Under the pieces are notes generated by a model. That model ran no database searches. It was not told the origin of the DNA and saw only the letters and a list, made by a program, of their open reading frames with translations. From NCBI GenBank assembly GCA_023300065.1, contig JALZWJ010000148.1:1-12948 (forward strand): a DNA stretch of 12,948 nt, in the 5' to 3' direction. The translations under genes were made by a program, and so were the position numbers. Within the stretch, counting starts at the first letter, position 1, and each line of letters opens with the position of its first letter. Positions 1 to 8,198 of the stretch are shown in pieces. The stretch is from Akkermansiaceae bacterium (lineage in GTDB: Bacteria; Verrucomicrobiota; Verrucomicrobiia; Verrucomicrobiales; Akkermansiaceae).

Positions 1-31
1 ACACACCTTCCTCACAAACCCACCGCCACCA

Positions 32-1795
32 GTGCTCGAACTGAAAGATGTTTGCTTCACCATCAAAAAAGATGGTGAGCCCCTTAATCTCGTAGACCGC
101 GCCAGCCTGAAGATCCCACGCGGTCACTTCATGGCCATCGTCGGCCCCTCAGGTTGCGGTAAAACGACCCTTCTTAAGACCATCGCCGGACTCAACCCAG
201 AATCCGATGGCTCACTTTGGTGGAATGGCCGCAATCTTTCCGAAGACGGCGACCTGGAGCCATGGGAAATCGGTTACGTCCCACAATTCTCCATCGCTTA
301 CGACCAACTCACCGTCGATGAATCGATCGAGGCTTCCACTCGCCTCAGGGTCAAAACCAAAAACTCCACCGACCTCGACGAACGCATCGACCGCGTTCTA
401 GAAGAAACCGGCCTCGCGCCCATCGCTGACCGCGCCGTCAGCGTCCTCTCTGGCGGACAAAAGCGCCGCCTCGGGCTCGCAATGGAGCTCGTCTCCCATC
501 CCAAACTTCTCCTTTGTGACGAAGTCACCAGCGGCCTCGACCCACGTTCTGAGCGTGAAATCGTAAACCTCCTCCACAACATCTCTCGGAAAGAAGGCCG
601 CATCGTCCTCTCCGTGACCCACTCGCTGGCACACCTAGAGCTCTACGACTCCATCCTCGTCCTACACGAGGGCCGCGTCGCCTACCATGGCACCCCAGAG
701 CAACTGACCCACTACTTCTCCGTCGACCACACCGAACTCGTCTACCCGCAGCTTGCCAAACAAGCCGCCGAAAAATGGCGTAGCTCATGGCTCAAGCACT
801 CCGAAACCTACTACGCAAAGCTCGACCGAAACCGCCAGAGCCTCTTCGATCAAGGCCTCCTCGAACTCCCTAGGGAAGAACTCGAAGCCCAAAGCGAAGA
901 AGACGAAGATACCCTCCCACCCGCCAAAGAAGACCCCCGCTCACCTGGTCTCATCAGCCAATTCCAGACCCTTCTCGGGCGGCGCATGCGCATCTTCTTT
1001 CGGGACCGTGGCCAAGTCTTCCTCCAACTCGCCATCCTCATCTGTTTTCCCATCCTCGTTGTCCTCTTCTCACCAAGGGCTAATGACAACATGCGAAAAT
1101 ACACCGAAGGCTCCGGCTCCACCCTTCAACAAAAATACGAACAACAAGCCGGCGTCCAAGAAGATCGCCTCAAAGTCGGTTCCGCTGTCTCAGGCATCAT
1201 CATGTTCCAAGTCGTCCTCCTCTCACTCATGGGGTCGAACAATGCCGCGCGCGAAATCGCCGGTGAACGCCAGATCCTTGAGAAAGAAAAATTCGGCGGC
1301 GTCAGCCCCCTCGCCTATCTCTGTAGTAAAATAATCTTCCTCTCCGGGCTCATTCTCATTCAATCCCTCTGGATGGCGGGATTCGTAGAACTTTTTTGGT
1401 CGTTTGAGGGGAAATTTGTCCAACACGCCTCCCTCCTCGTCCTCGTCAATGCCGCCATGACCGCCATCGCCCTCGGCATCTCCAGCCTCATGCGCACGGC
1501 GGAAAAAGCCTCCCTCCTCTCCGTCTACTTCGTCGGCTTTCAACTCCCACTCTCAGGTGCTGTCTTAGCACTTCCCGAGAAGATCGAGCCCCTCACCCGC
1601 CCCTTTATCTCCGCATACTGGGCCTGGTCCGGCAGTGTCGATTCCCTCTCCGGCCAATACCGCTCCGCCCTCGCCTCCATCAGCGAAACCCAGCTCTCCT
1701 CCTTCGACATCTGCGTTTTTGTCCTCCTCATCCATATCACCATAGGCCTAACCGCCTCATGGATCGGCACCAGCCGCCCGCAATGGGAGCACTAA
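32..1795 (+). CDS. ABCG-like ABC transporter, ATPase fused to ABC-2 type permease
   Basis: Half-transporter with the nucleotide-binding domain first and the membrane domain second, the order of the ABCG/White family. It presumably dimerises in the inner membrane and couples ATP hydrolysis to export. Visible ATPase motifs: Walker A GPSGCGKTT (residues 38-46), Q-loop Gln85, signature LSGGQ (139-143), Walker B LLLCDE ending at Glu164, D-loop SGLD (167-170) and H-loop His197. A charged linker (about 240-305) leads to about six hydrophobic segments (near 329-347, 385-401, 430-450, 465-487, 490-512, 560-582). The GERQILEKEK stretch (411-420) resembles the conserved loop of ABCG permeases. I placed the start at GTG 32 because the ABC fold begins there. 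The frame has no stop back to base 1 and no Shine-Dalgarno is visible, so an upstream start is possible. It is followed after 30 nt by a membrane protein gene. Substrate cannot be told from sequence. Confidence 0.9.
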   Translation: MLELKDVCFTIKKDGEPLNLVDRASLKIPRGHFMAIVGPSGCGKTTLLKTIAGLNPESDGSLWWNGRNLSEDGDLEPWEIGYVPQFSIAYDQLTVDESIEASTRLRVKTKNSTDLDERIDRVLEETGLAPIADRAVSVLSGGQKRRLGLAMELVSHPKLLLCDEVTSGLDPRSEREIVNLLHNISRKEGRIVLSVTHSLAHLELYDSILVLHEGRVAYHGTPEQLTHYFSVDHTELVYPQLAKQAAEKWRSSWLKHSETYYAKLDRNRQSLFDQGLLELPREELEAQSEEDEDTLPPAKEDPRSPGLISQFQTLLGRRMRIFFRDRGQVFLQLAILICFPILVVLFSPRANDNMRKYTEGSGSTLQQKYEQQAGVQEDRLKVGSAVSGIIMFQVVLLSLMGSNNAAREIAGERQILEKEKFGGVSPLAYLCSKIIFLSGLILIQSLWMAGFVELFWSFEGKFVQHASLLVLVNAAMTAIALGISSLMRTAEKASLLSVYFVGFQLPLSGAVLALPEKIEPLTRPFISAYWAWSGSVDSLSGQYRSALASISETQLSSFDICVFVLLIHITIGLTASWIGTSRPQWEH

Positions 1796-1825
1796 TTTTT
1801 CTTCATCCACACCACCTTCTATATC

Positions 1826-2212
1826 ATGGCTCGTCGCGCTAGCTCAGGCGTTAACTCTCAAGCCCTCCTCGCCGGAGCGGCCTTCATCGCACTCGTCCTC
1901 GGTGGCGGATATTGGTTCATCAATCGCACGCCTAATGGCTTCGAAGCTCCCCCACTCGACATCGCACGGGACATCGACCACTACCGCAGCCTCGCCGGTA
2001 ATGAAAACAGCATCACCGGTATTCTCTTCCGTCGCCCACCAACTAACTCAGGTCAAATGGCGACTCTCAAAGTAGGCGAAGATGACTACATCTTCATCAT
2101 TATCCCGCCTGACTTCAAAGGAGGAAACCTCAATCTCCAGGATGAATACACCTTCCTCGTCAAGTTCAACACCGACGGCGTCCCCGTAGCCCTCGACGTC
2201 AAACAATCCTGA
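1826..2212 (+). CDS. Small single-pass membrane protein of unknown function
   Basis: I do not recognise a named family. The 128-residue protein has a basic N-terminus (MARRASSG), one hydrophobic segment (about residues 13-32) and then a soluble part that should face the periplasm by the positive-inside rule. The C-terminal half (about 60-128) reads as alternating β-strands (TGILF, ATLKV, YIFIIIP, YTFLVKF, VALDV) and could be a small OB-like barrel; that is only an impression from strand pattern. It starts with ATG and has no Shine-Dalgarno. Spacings of 30 nt after the ABC transporter and 24 nt before the secreted helical protein indicate co-transcription, so it may be an accessory of the transporter or of the envelope. 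Confidence 0.8.
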   Translation: MARRASSGVNSQALLAGAAFIALVLGGGYWFINRTPNGFEAPPLDIARDIDHYRSLAGNENSITGILFRRPPTNSGQMATLKVGEDDYIFIIIPPDFKGGNLNLQDEYTFLVKFNTDGVPVALDVKQS

Positions 2213-2236
2213 TTCCCACCCCAACCACGACCCTTT

Positions 2237-4126
2237 ATGAAAGCACCCTTTCTCTCACTCCTCCTCGCACTCTCGGCTTTCGGCCAAGTCTACACGCCCC
2301 CAGCTCCTTCCCAAAACCAGCCCTCCACCCCATCGGATACCGTCACACGATCCCAACCCAACTCATCCTCCAATAACAATGCCAATGGCGGCCTCCTTGG
2401 AAATGAAGTCGGCATTTTTAATCCCACTAGCGACACCATCTCTTGGAACGGCAGCACTTGGGCCGCCAGTAACAACCGCATCGTCAACGCCCGCTTTGAA
2501 AAATACCTCAACGAGCCCGAAAACGTCAGCTCCGAAGCGGACGCTTATCGCGATACCATCGACCAAATCCTCGCCCACCTCTCACCCCACCGTAAAGGAG
2601 GCCCCGTCTTCGGCGAAGCAGTCGCCCTCCTACCAAAGGCCGCCCAATATCCCGGAGATGCCAAGCTTTGCGACTCCCTCAGTAACGCCATCTACACCGC
2701 CATCCTCTCACGAAAAGACGTCAACAAAACCAAAGAGCTCATGGCCGCCATCGAGCGGGAAAAGAAAAAAGCCATCCTCGATGCCGACTGGAAAGCCCGC
2801 ACCGAAAAAGACCCCAACGTTGGAAGAACCAACTCCGGCGCAGGACAAGGTGACAGCGAAGGAACCACCCAACAATCGAGCCAAGTCGGACGCGGGGCAC
2901 AATCCCTCGTCTACGCAGAGCACCTCCGCCGCATCGCCGAAATCGAGGCCACAAAGAAAACCCGCGAACTAGAAACCAAAGTCAAAGTCGAGCTCTCCAA
3001 GGTCCAATACCAGGCCCTCATGGTTCAATTCTTCGTCCAACGCCGCTTTCGTCACGTCATCATGGCCTCCCGCTTCTACAACATGATTTGGAAAGAAGGA
3101 GACGGCACCCTCTACATCGATGAAGGCTCCGACATCAGCAAAATGTTCAGCGAGAGCCTCGGCGTCAGCCCCACCGTCTCCACCCTAGACTCCCTCGCAA
3201 ACGAAGCCATCCGCGACGTCGACAAAGGAGTCGAAGTCTTCTCCTTCCTCGTCGAGCGCGATGAACTCGAATCCGCCTCAAAGCGCCTTGCCGAGTCCTT
3301 CATCATCGGCGAATTCATGCCCTCCGTCGACACCCTCCCGCGCGAAAAAAAACGCAAGGTCCTCGAATTCGTCCGTGGCTCCAATGTCCTCCTTAACGCG
3401 CTCGACTCCAAAGACTACACCAAAGCTGCCGAACAGATCAAACACCTCAAAGGGAAAGCGAAAGACTTCGACGCCACCAAACCTGAAGCCGCCGTCGCCA
3501 CCTTCACCCGGGCCAGCGACATGCAAATCATGATGGCTAAAAACCACCTCGCCTCCCGCGACATGGAAAAAGCCCAAGAATCAATTCGCAAAGCCATGGA
3601 AATCTGGCCGCAGAACCCCAAGCTCTCCGAAGTCGACCGCATCATCGAATCCGGTGGCCCAGTCATCCAACTCCGCAATGATTTTGACCGCCTCTTCGCC
3701 GAAAAAAACTACCGCGAAGTCTTCAAACGCCAACACGAACTCGCCTACGCCATCAAGGATGATGCCGACCGCCAAGCCAAATTCCGCCAGGTCCTCGAAA
3801 ACATCACGGACATCGAAACCGCAGTGGGTGGAGCTAAAAAAATGTCGAACATCGGCCAAGACTACGCCGCCTGGGAAGAACTCTCCACCGTCCACAAACG
3901 CTTCCCGGACGATCCCGACCTCAACCAATTCATGACTCGCCTCGCACCAAAAGTCGCCGACTTCACCATCGCCTTCAACAAAGCAGAAAAGCATGAAGAG
4001 CAAGGGAACCTCGGCTCCTCACTCTCTTGGTATTACAAAGCCCTCCACCTCCATCCCGGCAGCACAAAGGCTGATGAAGGCGTCAAGCGCCTCGTAGACC
4101 GCGCCCTAGAGAGCCACAATCGCTAG
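2237..4126 (+). CDS. Secreted helical protein with TPR-like repeats, unknown function
   Basis: The 629-residue protein begins with a clear signal peptide (about 1-16, hydrophobic LSLLLALSAFG), then a Pro/Ser/Asn/Gln-rich low-complexity stretch (about 18-50). A mostly helical body follows. A Gly/Ser/Gln-rich linker (about 196-222) splits an early helical region from a later charged one (about 225-270). Two stretches look like TPRs: about 431-465 (NHLASRDMEKAQESIRKAMEIWP) and about 575-609 (KAEKHEEQGNLGSSLSWYYKALHLHP), each with the typical small-residue/aromatic spacing and a proline after helix B. It is likely periplasmic and a protein-protein scaffold. It is the last gene of the + strand group and overlaps the opposite-strand DUF971 gene by 4 nt at its stop. 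Function is unknown. Confidence 0.85.
   Translation: MKAPFLSLLLALSAFGQVYTPPAPSQNQPSTPSDTVTRSQPNSSSNNNANGGLLGNEVGIFNPTSDTISWNGSTWAASNNRIVNARFEKYLNEPENVSSEADAYRDTIDQILAHLSPHRKGGPVFGEAVALLPKAAQYPGDAKLCDSLSNAIYTAILSRKDVNKTKELMAAIEREKKKAILDADWKARTEKDPNVGRTNSGAGQGDSEGTTQQSSQVGRGAQSLVYAEHLRRIAEIEATKKTRELETKVKVELSKVQYQALMVQFFVQRRFRHVIMASRFYNMIWKEGDGTLYIDEGSDISKMFSESLGVSPTVSTLDSLANEAIRDVDKGVEVFSFLVERDELESASKRLAESFIIGEFMPSVDTLPREKKRKVLEFVRGSNVLLNALDSKDYTKAAEQIKHLKGKAKDFDATKPEAAVATFTRASDMQIMMAKNHLASRDMEKAQESIRKAMEIWPQNPKLSEVDRIIESGGPVIQLRNDFDRLFAEKNYREVFKRQHELAYAIKDDADRQAKFRQVLENITDIETAVGGAKKMSNIGQDYAAWEELSTVHKRFPDDPDLNQFMTRLAPKVADFTIAFNKAEKHEEQGNLGSSLSWYYKALHLHPGSTKADEGVKRLVDRALESHNR
4123..4126. other. 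CTAG palindrome holding both convergent stop codons
   Basis: The + strand gene ends with TAG at 4124-4126 and the - strand DUF971 gene ends with TAG read from 4125-4123. Both stops therefore lie in one palindromic CTAG, giving a 4-nt convergent overlap. No terminator hairpin lies beside it, so the two transcripts must run into each other's coding region. Confidence 0.9.
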
Positions 4127-4425
4127 GCCGCCAAGCGACGTAAAAAATCGTAAGAATAGATCCCAGTGCTATGCCCATCTGCCCAGAAAAACTGGATGGC
4201 ATACCCCCCCACGATCTCATGACGGAGTAGCTGAAAGCTCCGCTCATTGTGCATCACTTTCGGCACCACCACGAACCCCGTGACATCGGGCTCCCCTTGA
4301 CAAGCTGCACACGGACACCCCTTTCGGAGAGCCTCGAAAGTCAGGTAGCTCTCGCCACCATCAGCCCAAGCCAAAGCCACCTCGTTACCCATCGTCGCTA
4401 GGTTCTGTAATTTGATCACACTCAT
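4123..4425 (-). CDS. DUF971 / GBBH-like N-terminal domain protein
   Basis: A 100-residue single-domain protein matching the DUF971 (GBBH-like_N) family. Visible family features are the DGxxxYLTFEALRKGCPCAAC stretch (about residues 22-43), with closely spaced cysteines, and the C-terminal WADGHSTGIYSYDFLRRL motif (about 81-98). The domain also forms the N-terminus of γ-butyrobetaine hydroxylases, where it carries a metal site; as a stand-alone protein its role is poorly defined, with iron-sulfur cluster or metal handling suggested. Its ATG overlaps the stop of the YggS gene as ATGA, which indicates translational coupling. It is the last gene of the - strand protease operon and its stop is shared with the opposite gene. 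Confidence 0.9.
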   Translation of the reverse strand: MSVIKLQNLATMGNEVALAWADGGESYLTFEALRKGCPCAACQGEPDVTGFVVVPKVMHNERSFQLLRHEIVGGYAIQFFWADGHSTGIYSYDFLRRLAA

Positions 4426-5105
4426 AATCTCTGTAGTCGTGGTCCAAAAATCGCGGAGCCCACACGCACAATCGTAGATCCCTCCTCAATCGCCACCTCA
4501 AAATCTCCGCTCATCCCCATGCTCAGCCCAGGGAGTGTCCTCCCCGCGCGCTTCTCCATCTCCTCTTGTAACTCTCGTACTTGCGCGAACCAAGGCCGCG
4601 CCTCATCAGCCGTATCAACCCGCGGTGGAATACACATCAGCCCCTGCCAAGAAACATTCTCTAGCGCCAAGATCGTATCCACCTCTTCCCGCAGAGCATC
4701 CGGCGAGTAACCATGCTTACTTTCTTCAGCTCCGATATTGACCTCTAAAAATATCTTCGGTTTTAGCGATAGTTCACCGGCCACCCGGTCGATCGCCTCC
4801 GCAAGCTTCGTCGAAGACACGCTATGAATCACTGGGAAAAGCGGCAGAACCTTACGCACTTTATTACGCTGCAGCCCACCGATAAAATGCCACTCTAATC
4901 CACTCGGTAGCGCGGGGATTTTTTCCTCCCCCTCCTGTAGTCGGTTCTCGCCAAAGAGCACCTGCCCAGCGTCGACAACCTCCCGTACCACCTCAGCGGG
5001 CCACGTTTTGGAAACAACCAACAACTCAGCTGACCGCCCAGAACAGGCCACCGCCGAGGCAACCCGCTCTTTTACGATCTCAAGATTCCTCGGGATATCT
5101 GACAT
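4422..5105 (-). CDS. yggS: YggS/PROSC family pyridoxal-phosphate homeostasis protein
   Basis: A cytosolic PLP-binding protein with an alanine racemase-like TIM barrel, thought to buffer and deliver PLP rather than catalyse a known reaction. Length (227 aa) is normal for the family. Visible motifs: LLVVSKTWP with the PLP lysine at Lys33, FGENRLQE, EWHFIGGLQRNKVRK, LEVNIGAEESKHG, and the C-terminal LSMGMSGDFEVAIEEGSTIV followed by RVGSAIFGPR. The ATG is chosen because it gives the usual N-terminus and has AGGAG 9 nt upstream. It lies 6 nt after the protease stop and overlaps the DUF971 start by 4 nt, so the three genes should be translated from one message. Confidence 0.95.
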   Translation of the reverse strand: MSDIPRNLEIVKERVASAVACSGRSAELLVVSKTWPAEVVREVVDAGQVLFGENRLQEGEEKIPALPSGLEWHFIGGLQRNKVRKVLPLFPVIHSVSSTKLAEAIDRVAGELSLKPKIFLEVNIGAEESKHGYSPDALREEVDTILALENVSWQGLMCIPPRVDTADEARPWFAQVRELQEEMEKRAGRTLPGLSMGMSGDFEVAIEEGSTIVRVGSAIFGPRLQRL

Positions 5106-5111
5106 TACCGA

Positions 5112-7340
5112 TTACTCCTGCTCCGACGCACTCGCTGCCTCGCTCGCCTTCACCGCAATGATCAGATCGCGCAGCACCGAAAGGCCCTCACGCTTTGTCG
5201 CATCAATTCCACTCGGCCATTCTGGCGTATCATCCAAATCAGCAACCGCATCCTCGGCATGGCGCATATGCCGCTCAGCATCACCCTCCAAATCAACTTC
5301 TGGGAGCGTCTCTGCATTCACATCATCAAGGGTAAGCCGATATACCTTAAACGTCTTCGCATCGACTTCGCTTGTCACCGCAAACCGCTTCAGACGCTCC
5401 GCATTTCGGGTCTTACGCCTCACATCAGCCTCCGCAATTTCAGCCTTACGCTCCTCCATCACGAGAGAGACCTGATTCTCTTCTAACCGCTTCTTAAGGC
5501 GCTGGGTATCATCGACAATATATTTAAAATCCTGACTGTCTTTCACTCTCGCTGCGCTCTTCTCCTTCAACATCGTTACGAACAGCTTCTCACGGCCTAA
5601 AGGAGAGAAATTATTAGCCCGTGGAATTTTATCATAGGGGAGAGCATGATCAGCATACTTCTCACCCACCTCTAGCGCATCCCTAACTGAGGGAATCAAG
5701 ATATCGGGAATCACTCCAATATTCTGAGTCGAGCTTCCTGCAACTCGATAGAACTTTTGAATCGTCAACTTCACCGCACCAGCACGTTCACGGTCAGCGA
5801 AAGCTGGCATATAACGGCCGATTTCCAACGGCTGCTGTACCGTTCCTTTTCCGAAGGTCGATGACTCACCAATCACCACTGCCCGATTATAATCCTGCAA
5901 AGCACCTGCGAGAATTTCACTCGCAGAAGCACTCCCTTTATCAGTCAGCACCACAATCGGACCATCATAGAGAGCCTTGCGGAATGGTGACTTCAACGCA
6001 TCAATCTCTCCATTCGTTCTCTTGATCTGAACCACGGGACCGGACCCGACAAAGAACCCGCTAATCCGGCGCACCTCTTCTAACGAACCACCACCATTTC
6101 CGCGAAGATCGATCGCTAGGCCGTCAATTTGCTCCTTCGTCAGGCGCTCCATCAAAATCTCTAAATCACGAGAGACTCGTACTTCTCTATCTTCAGAGTC
6201 GAAATAGAATGAGGGCATTTTAATCACACCAAGCTTCATCTGGCGATCGCCTTGAGAATAAGCAATGATCTCCGCCGTCGTCAGCTCATCCTTCATCGTG
6301 ACTTCCTCACGCTTAATTGCGATGATCCGAGTTTCCCCAGGGGCACCATCCGCCGGCTCCACTTTTAAACCTACCGCCACGCCCTCTTCACCACGGATCA
6401 TTTCCACCACTTTATCAAGAGGCATGAACATGATATCAACCCAGTTCCCGTCGTTCTTAGAATCAACTCCCACCACACGGTCCTTCAGCTGTAACTCACC
6501 CTGCTTGTCCGCAGGGCCATTATTTACGATGCCTTCAATCTTTGTCGCACCATCATCTTCGGCTCGTAAAAGCGCTCCAACTCCGACCAAACGGTTCTGA
6601 ATATTGACCCGGAATTGCTGAAGCTCACGCGCGCTGAAATACTCTGAATGCGGATCATGAGCTCTCGCGACTGCACTGAGAAAATAGTTCGAGATATCTT
6701 CTGCGTCCGTGACCTCAATTGTTTTGAAAAAACGCTCATAGCGTTGCTTGATCTTTTCCTTCGCAGAAGGCTTCCCCTTCATCGGATCCTCTTTTCCTTG
6801 CTCCTCTGCCCGGAGGGCAATTGCCTCACGACGAAGTCTTTCGGAAAGAAGAGCCTCCTTAAGCTGCAATCTCCAAAGATTCGTAGCTTCCGCAGCATCC
6901 TGAGGCCACTTCGCCTCCTCACGGTCATTCTCAATCGACTCATCTTTCTCAAAGCTGAATTCGTGATTTTCAAGAAGCTCCTTCACTGCCACAGCCCGCT
7001 CACTGACCCGCGCCCGATACTTCTCATAGATTGCCGTCGCAGGTATCATCGATTGCTTATTCATCAGCATATCGTCCAATTCTTTAGAGAATTTCTTCTG
7101 AAATTCATCAATATCAGCCTGGACGAAATACAACCGAGAAGGATCCAAATCTCCAAGGTAATCATTGAAAATCCGCTCACTCAACACGTCATCAAAAGGA
7201 AGCCGTGCGTAGTGGGCATTCTGGAGGATTCGAGACATCTCGGTCCCCACAGAATTGAAATCAGCAGCTAGCGTAGAGCAACTTGGCAGAAACCAGAGCG
7301 CAACAGCTGGCGAGAGGAAACGCATGAGAGTCTTCTTCAT
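5112..7340 (-). CDS. prc: Tail-specific (C-terminal processing) periplasmic protease, S41 family
   Basis: A serine/lysine-dyad protease that degrades or trims periplasmic proteins from their C-termini. Domains in order (742-residue numbering): signal peptide (about 1-27), N-terminal TSP helical domain (about 30-235) with LDPSRLYF and HDPHSEYFS landmarks, PDZ (about 241-335), peptidase S41 core (about 355-555) and C-terminal DUF3340-like region (about 563-725). The catalytic signature GSASASE gives Ser472 as the likely nucleophile, Asp483 (LQDY) and Lys498 in FGKGTVQQ, aligned to E. coli Prc. The chain is somewhat longer than E. coli Prc. I chose the ATG at 7340, which gives an MKKT signal peptide. 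A TTG at 7376 and an ATG at 7361 are in frame upstream; AGGGAGG at 7378-7384 lies close to them. LPSC (residues 18-21) could be a lipobox, which would make it a lipoprotein. It sits 6 nt before yggS. Confidence 0.93.
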   Translation of the reverse strand: MKKTLMRFLSPAVALWFLPSCSTLAADFNSVGTEMSRILQNAHYARLPFDDVLSERIFNDYLGDLDPSRLYFVQADIDEFQKKFSKELDDMLMNKQSMIPATAIYEKYRARVSERAVAVKELLENHEFSFEKDESIENDREEAKWPQDAAEATNLWRLQLKEALLSERLRREAIALRAEEQGKEDPMKGKPSAKEKIKQRYERFFKTIEVTDAEDISNYFLSAVARAHDPHSEYFSARELQQFRVNIQNRLVGVGALLRAEDDGATKIEGIVNNGPADKQGELQLKDRVVGVDSKNDGNWVDIMFMPLDKVVEMIRGEEGVAVGLKVEPADGAPGETRIIAIKREEVTMKDELTTAEIIAYSQGDRQMKLGVIKMPSFYFDSEDREVRVSRDLEILMERLTKEQIDGLAIDLRGNGGGSLEEVRRISGFFVGSGPVVQIKRTNGEIDALKSPFRKALYDGPIVVLTDKGSASASEILAGALQDYNRAVVIGESSTFGKGTVQQPLEIGRYMPAFADRERAGAVKLTIQKFYRVAGSSTQNIGVIPDILIPSVRDALEVGEKYADHALPYDKIPRANNFSPLGREKLFVTMLKEKSAARVKDSQDFKYIVDDTQRLKKRLEENQVSLVMEERKAEIAEADVRRKTRNAERLKRFAVTSEVDAKTFKVYRLTLDDVNAETLPEVDLEGDAERHMRHAEDAVADLDDTPEWPSGIDATKREGLSVLRDLIIAVKASEAASASEQE
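5115..5119 (-). promoter_or_regulatory. Shine-Dalgarno AGGAG of the yggS gene
   Basis: AGGAG on the - strand, 9 nt before the ATG at 5105. It lies inside the last two codons of the protease gene (CAG GAG before TAA). It is the only good Shine-Dalgarno at a preferred start in this window, and it supports translation of yggS from the protease transcript. Because it overlaps coding sequence, chance cannot be excluded. Confidence 0.55.
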
Positions 7341-7401
7341 AAAAATAAAAGGATGGGGCATAGAGGTAATAGACAAACCTCCCTGCGAGGAAGAATCTAC
7401 C

Positions 7402-8118
7402 CTACAAGCGACGATCAGCGATGAGATTTTTTCGATCCTCTTCGATTTCTTTCCTTAACCACATCTGAAAGACCAAAATCTCCCGTTCAAGCTCCCTAGG
7501 GAGGAGGTTCGACAAGCCATCGGTCTCGGCCCGCAGCAACTTCGCACGAACGCTTGGAACCGGGAGGATTGCCAATTCTAATTCTACCTCGAAAGTCCTC
7601 TCCCCCCTTTTAACCACCAGTAAGATTGGCGTCGTTGGGGGATTTTTTTGGATTTGCGTCGCCACCTCTGACGTCACATCAGCGCCTCCCTCAACCGTCC
7701 AGTCATTGATCTTCAGAATAACATCATCCGTTTTCAACCCAGCTTCCGCAGCCGGGGTCCCCGCACCAACCCCGATCACCCGCACCCCCAGCCCCGTATC
7801 CCCCTTCTTAAAACGCCCCAACTGATCCCAACGAGTGGACCTCATCGCAATCCCCAAAAAACCCTTCACCGGAAAATATGCCCTCTCCAACAGTAACAAT
7901 AACCTCACCCTTACCTCCGGATCAGGACATCGGAGGTATTTCTGCAGAATCACCTCTTTCGCTTTGTCCTGATCGGCCAAAACCCAACCTTCAACCACCT
8001 CCATGGTTCGCTTCCGCACCTCCAAAGAGCTAGCCCCTAGAAATGGAAAATAAGGGATCTCAGATCCTTTTACTTCGTTAAAATGAGTAAGCAAAAAGGC
8101 TAAAACGACGATTTTCAT
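7402..8118 (-). CDS. Exported PDZ domain protein with short helical N-terminus
   Basis: A 238-residue protein with a probable signal peptide (about 1-18). A short HEAT-like helical part follows (about 30-85, including CPDPEVRVRLLLLLERAY). Next comes one PDZ domain (about 86-182), recognisable from GLGVRVIGVGAGTPAAEAGL and the DVILKINDW strand, as in HtrA/Prc-type PDZ domains. The last 50 residues are charged and helical. No protease catalytic motif is present, so it is probably an adaptor or substrate-binding protein. It lies 61 nt upstream of the tail-specific protease on the same strand with no terminator between them, suggesting it binds substrates for, or regulates, that protease. That link is inferred from position only. 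The start is ATG without a Shine-Dalgarno. Confidence 0.82.
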   Translation of the reverse strand: MKIVVLAFLLTHFNEVKGSEIPYFPFLGASSLEVRKRTMEVVEGWVLADQDKAKEVILQKYLRCPDPEVRVRLLLLLERAYFPVKGFLGIAMRSTRWDQLGRFKKGDTGLGVRVIGVGAGTPAAEAGLKTDDVILKINDWTVEGGADVTSEVATQIQKNPPTTPILLVVKRGERTFEVELELAILPVPSVRAKLLRAETDGLSNLLPRELEREILVFQMWLRKEIEEDRKNLIADRRL

Positions 8119-8173
8119 TAAGTGATCATTCTTAAAGCGAGAGACTTGGCTGCAACCTCATGAGACAAAAAAA

Positions 8174-8198
8174 CAGGTTCCCTGCTTAAGGGAACCTG
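8174..8198 (-). terminator. Intrinsic terminator of the polysaccharide export operon
   Basis: A perfect 9-bp inverted repeat (CAGGTTCCC / GGGAACCTG, arms 8174-8182 and 8190-8198, 7-nt loop) is followed on the - strand by seven T residues (complement of A at 8167-8173). It starts 19 nt after the OPX stop. On the + strand the hairpin is followed only by CC and four T, so - strand use is more likely. It separates the export operon from the PDZ/protease operon, which therefore needs its own promoter within 8119-8173. Confidence 0.9.

Noticed and set aside
753-1334. A 193-codon frame within the ABC transporter gene on the same strand
   Set aside because: Its product is Ser/Pro/Lys-rich, as expected from a shifted frame of C-rich coding sequence, and the overlapping frame has clear family motifs.
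4422-5105. Gly instead of His in the FIGxLQ motif of the YggS protein
   Set aside because: That position varies among characterised family members (for example Pro or Ser), and the PLP lysine and the other motifs are intact, so it is not a sign of lost function.
6648-7271. A 207-codon frame on the + strand opposite the protease gene
   Set aside because: Its product has no recognisable motif and it lies wholly antisense to a well-supported protease coding region.
7374-7384. TTG start of the protease with AGGGAGG next to it
   Set aside because: The Shine-Dalgarno directly abuts the TTG, which is too close, and the downstream ATG gives a normal MKKT signal peptide. It is kept only as an alternative.
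8119-8173. Promoter for the PDZ/protease operon (TTGCAG, 16 nt, AAGAAT on the - strand)
   Set aside because: A promoter is expected here because the upstream operon ends with a terminator, but the boxes match the consensus at only 3 and 4 of 6 positions, so no site can be named.
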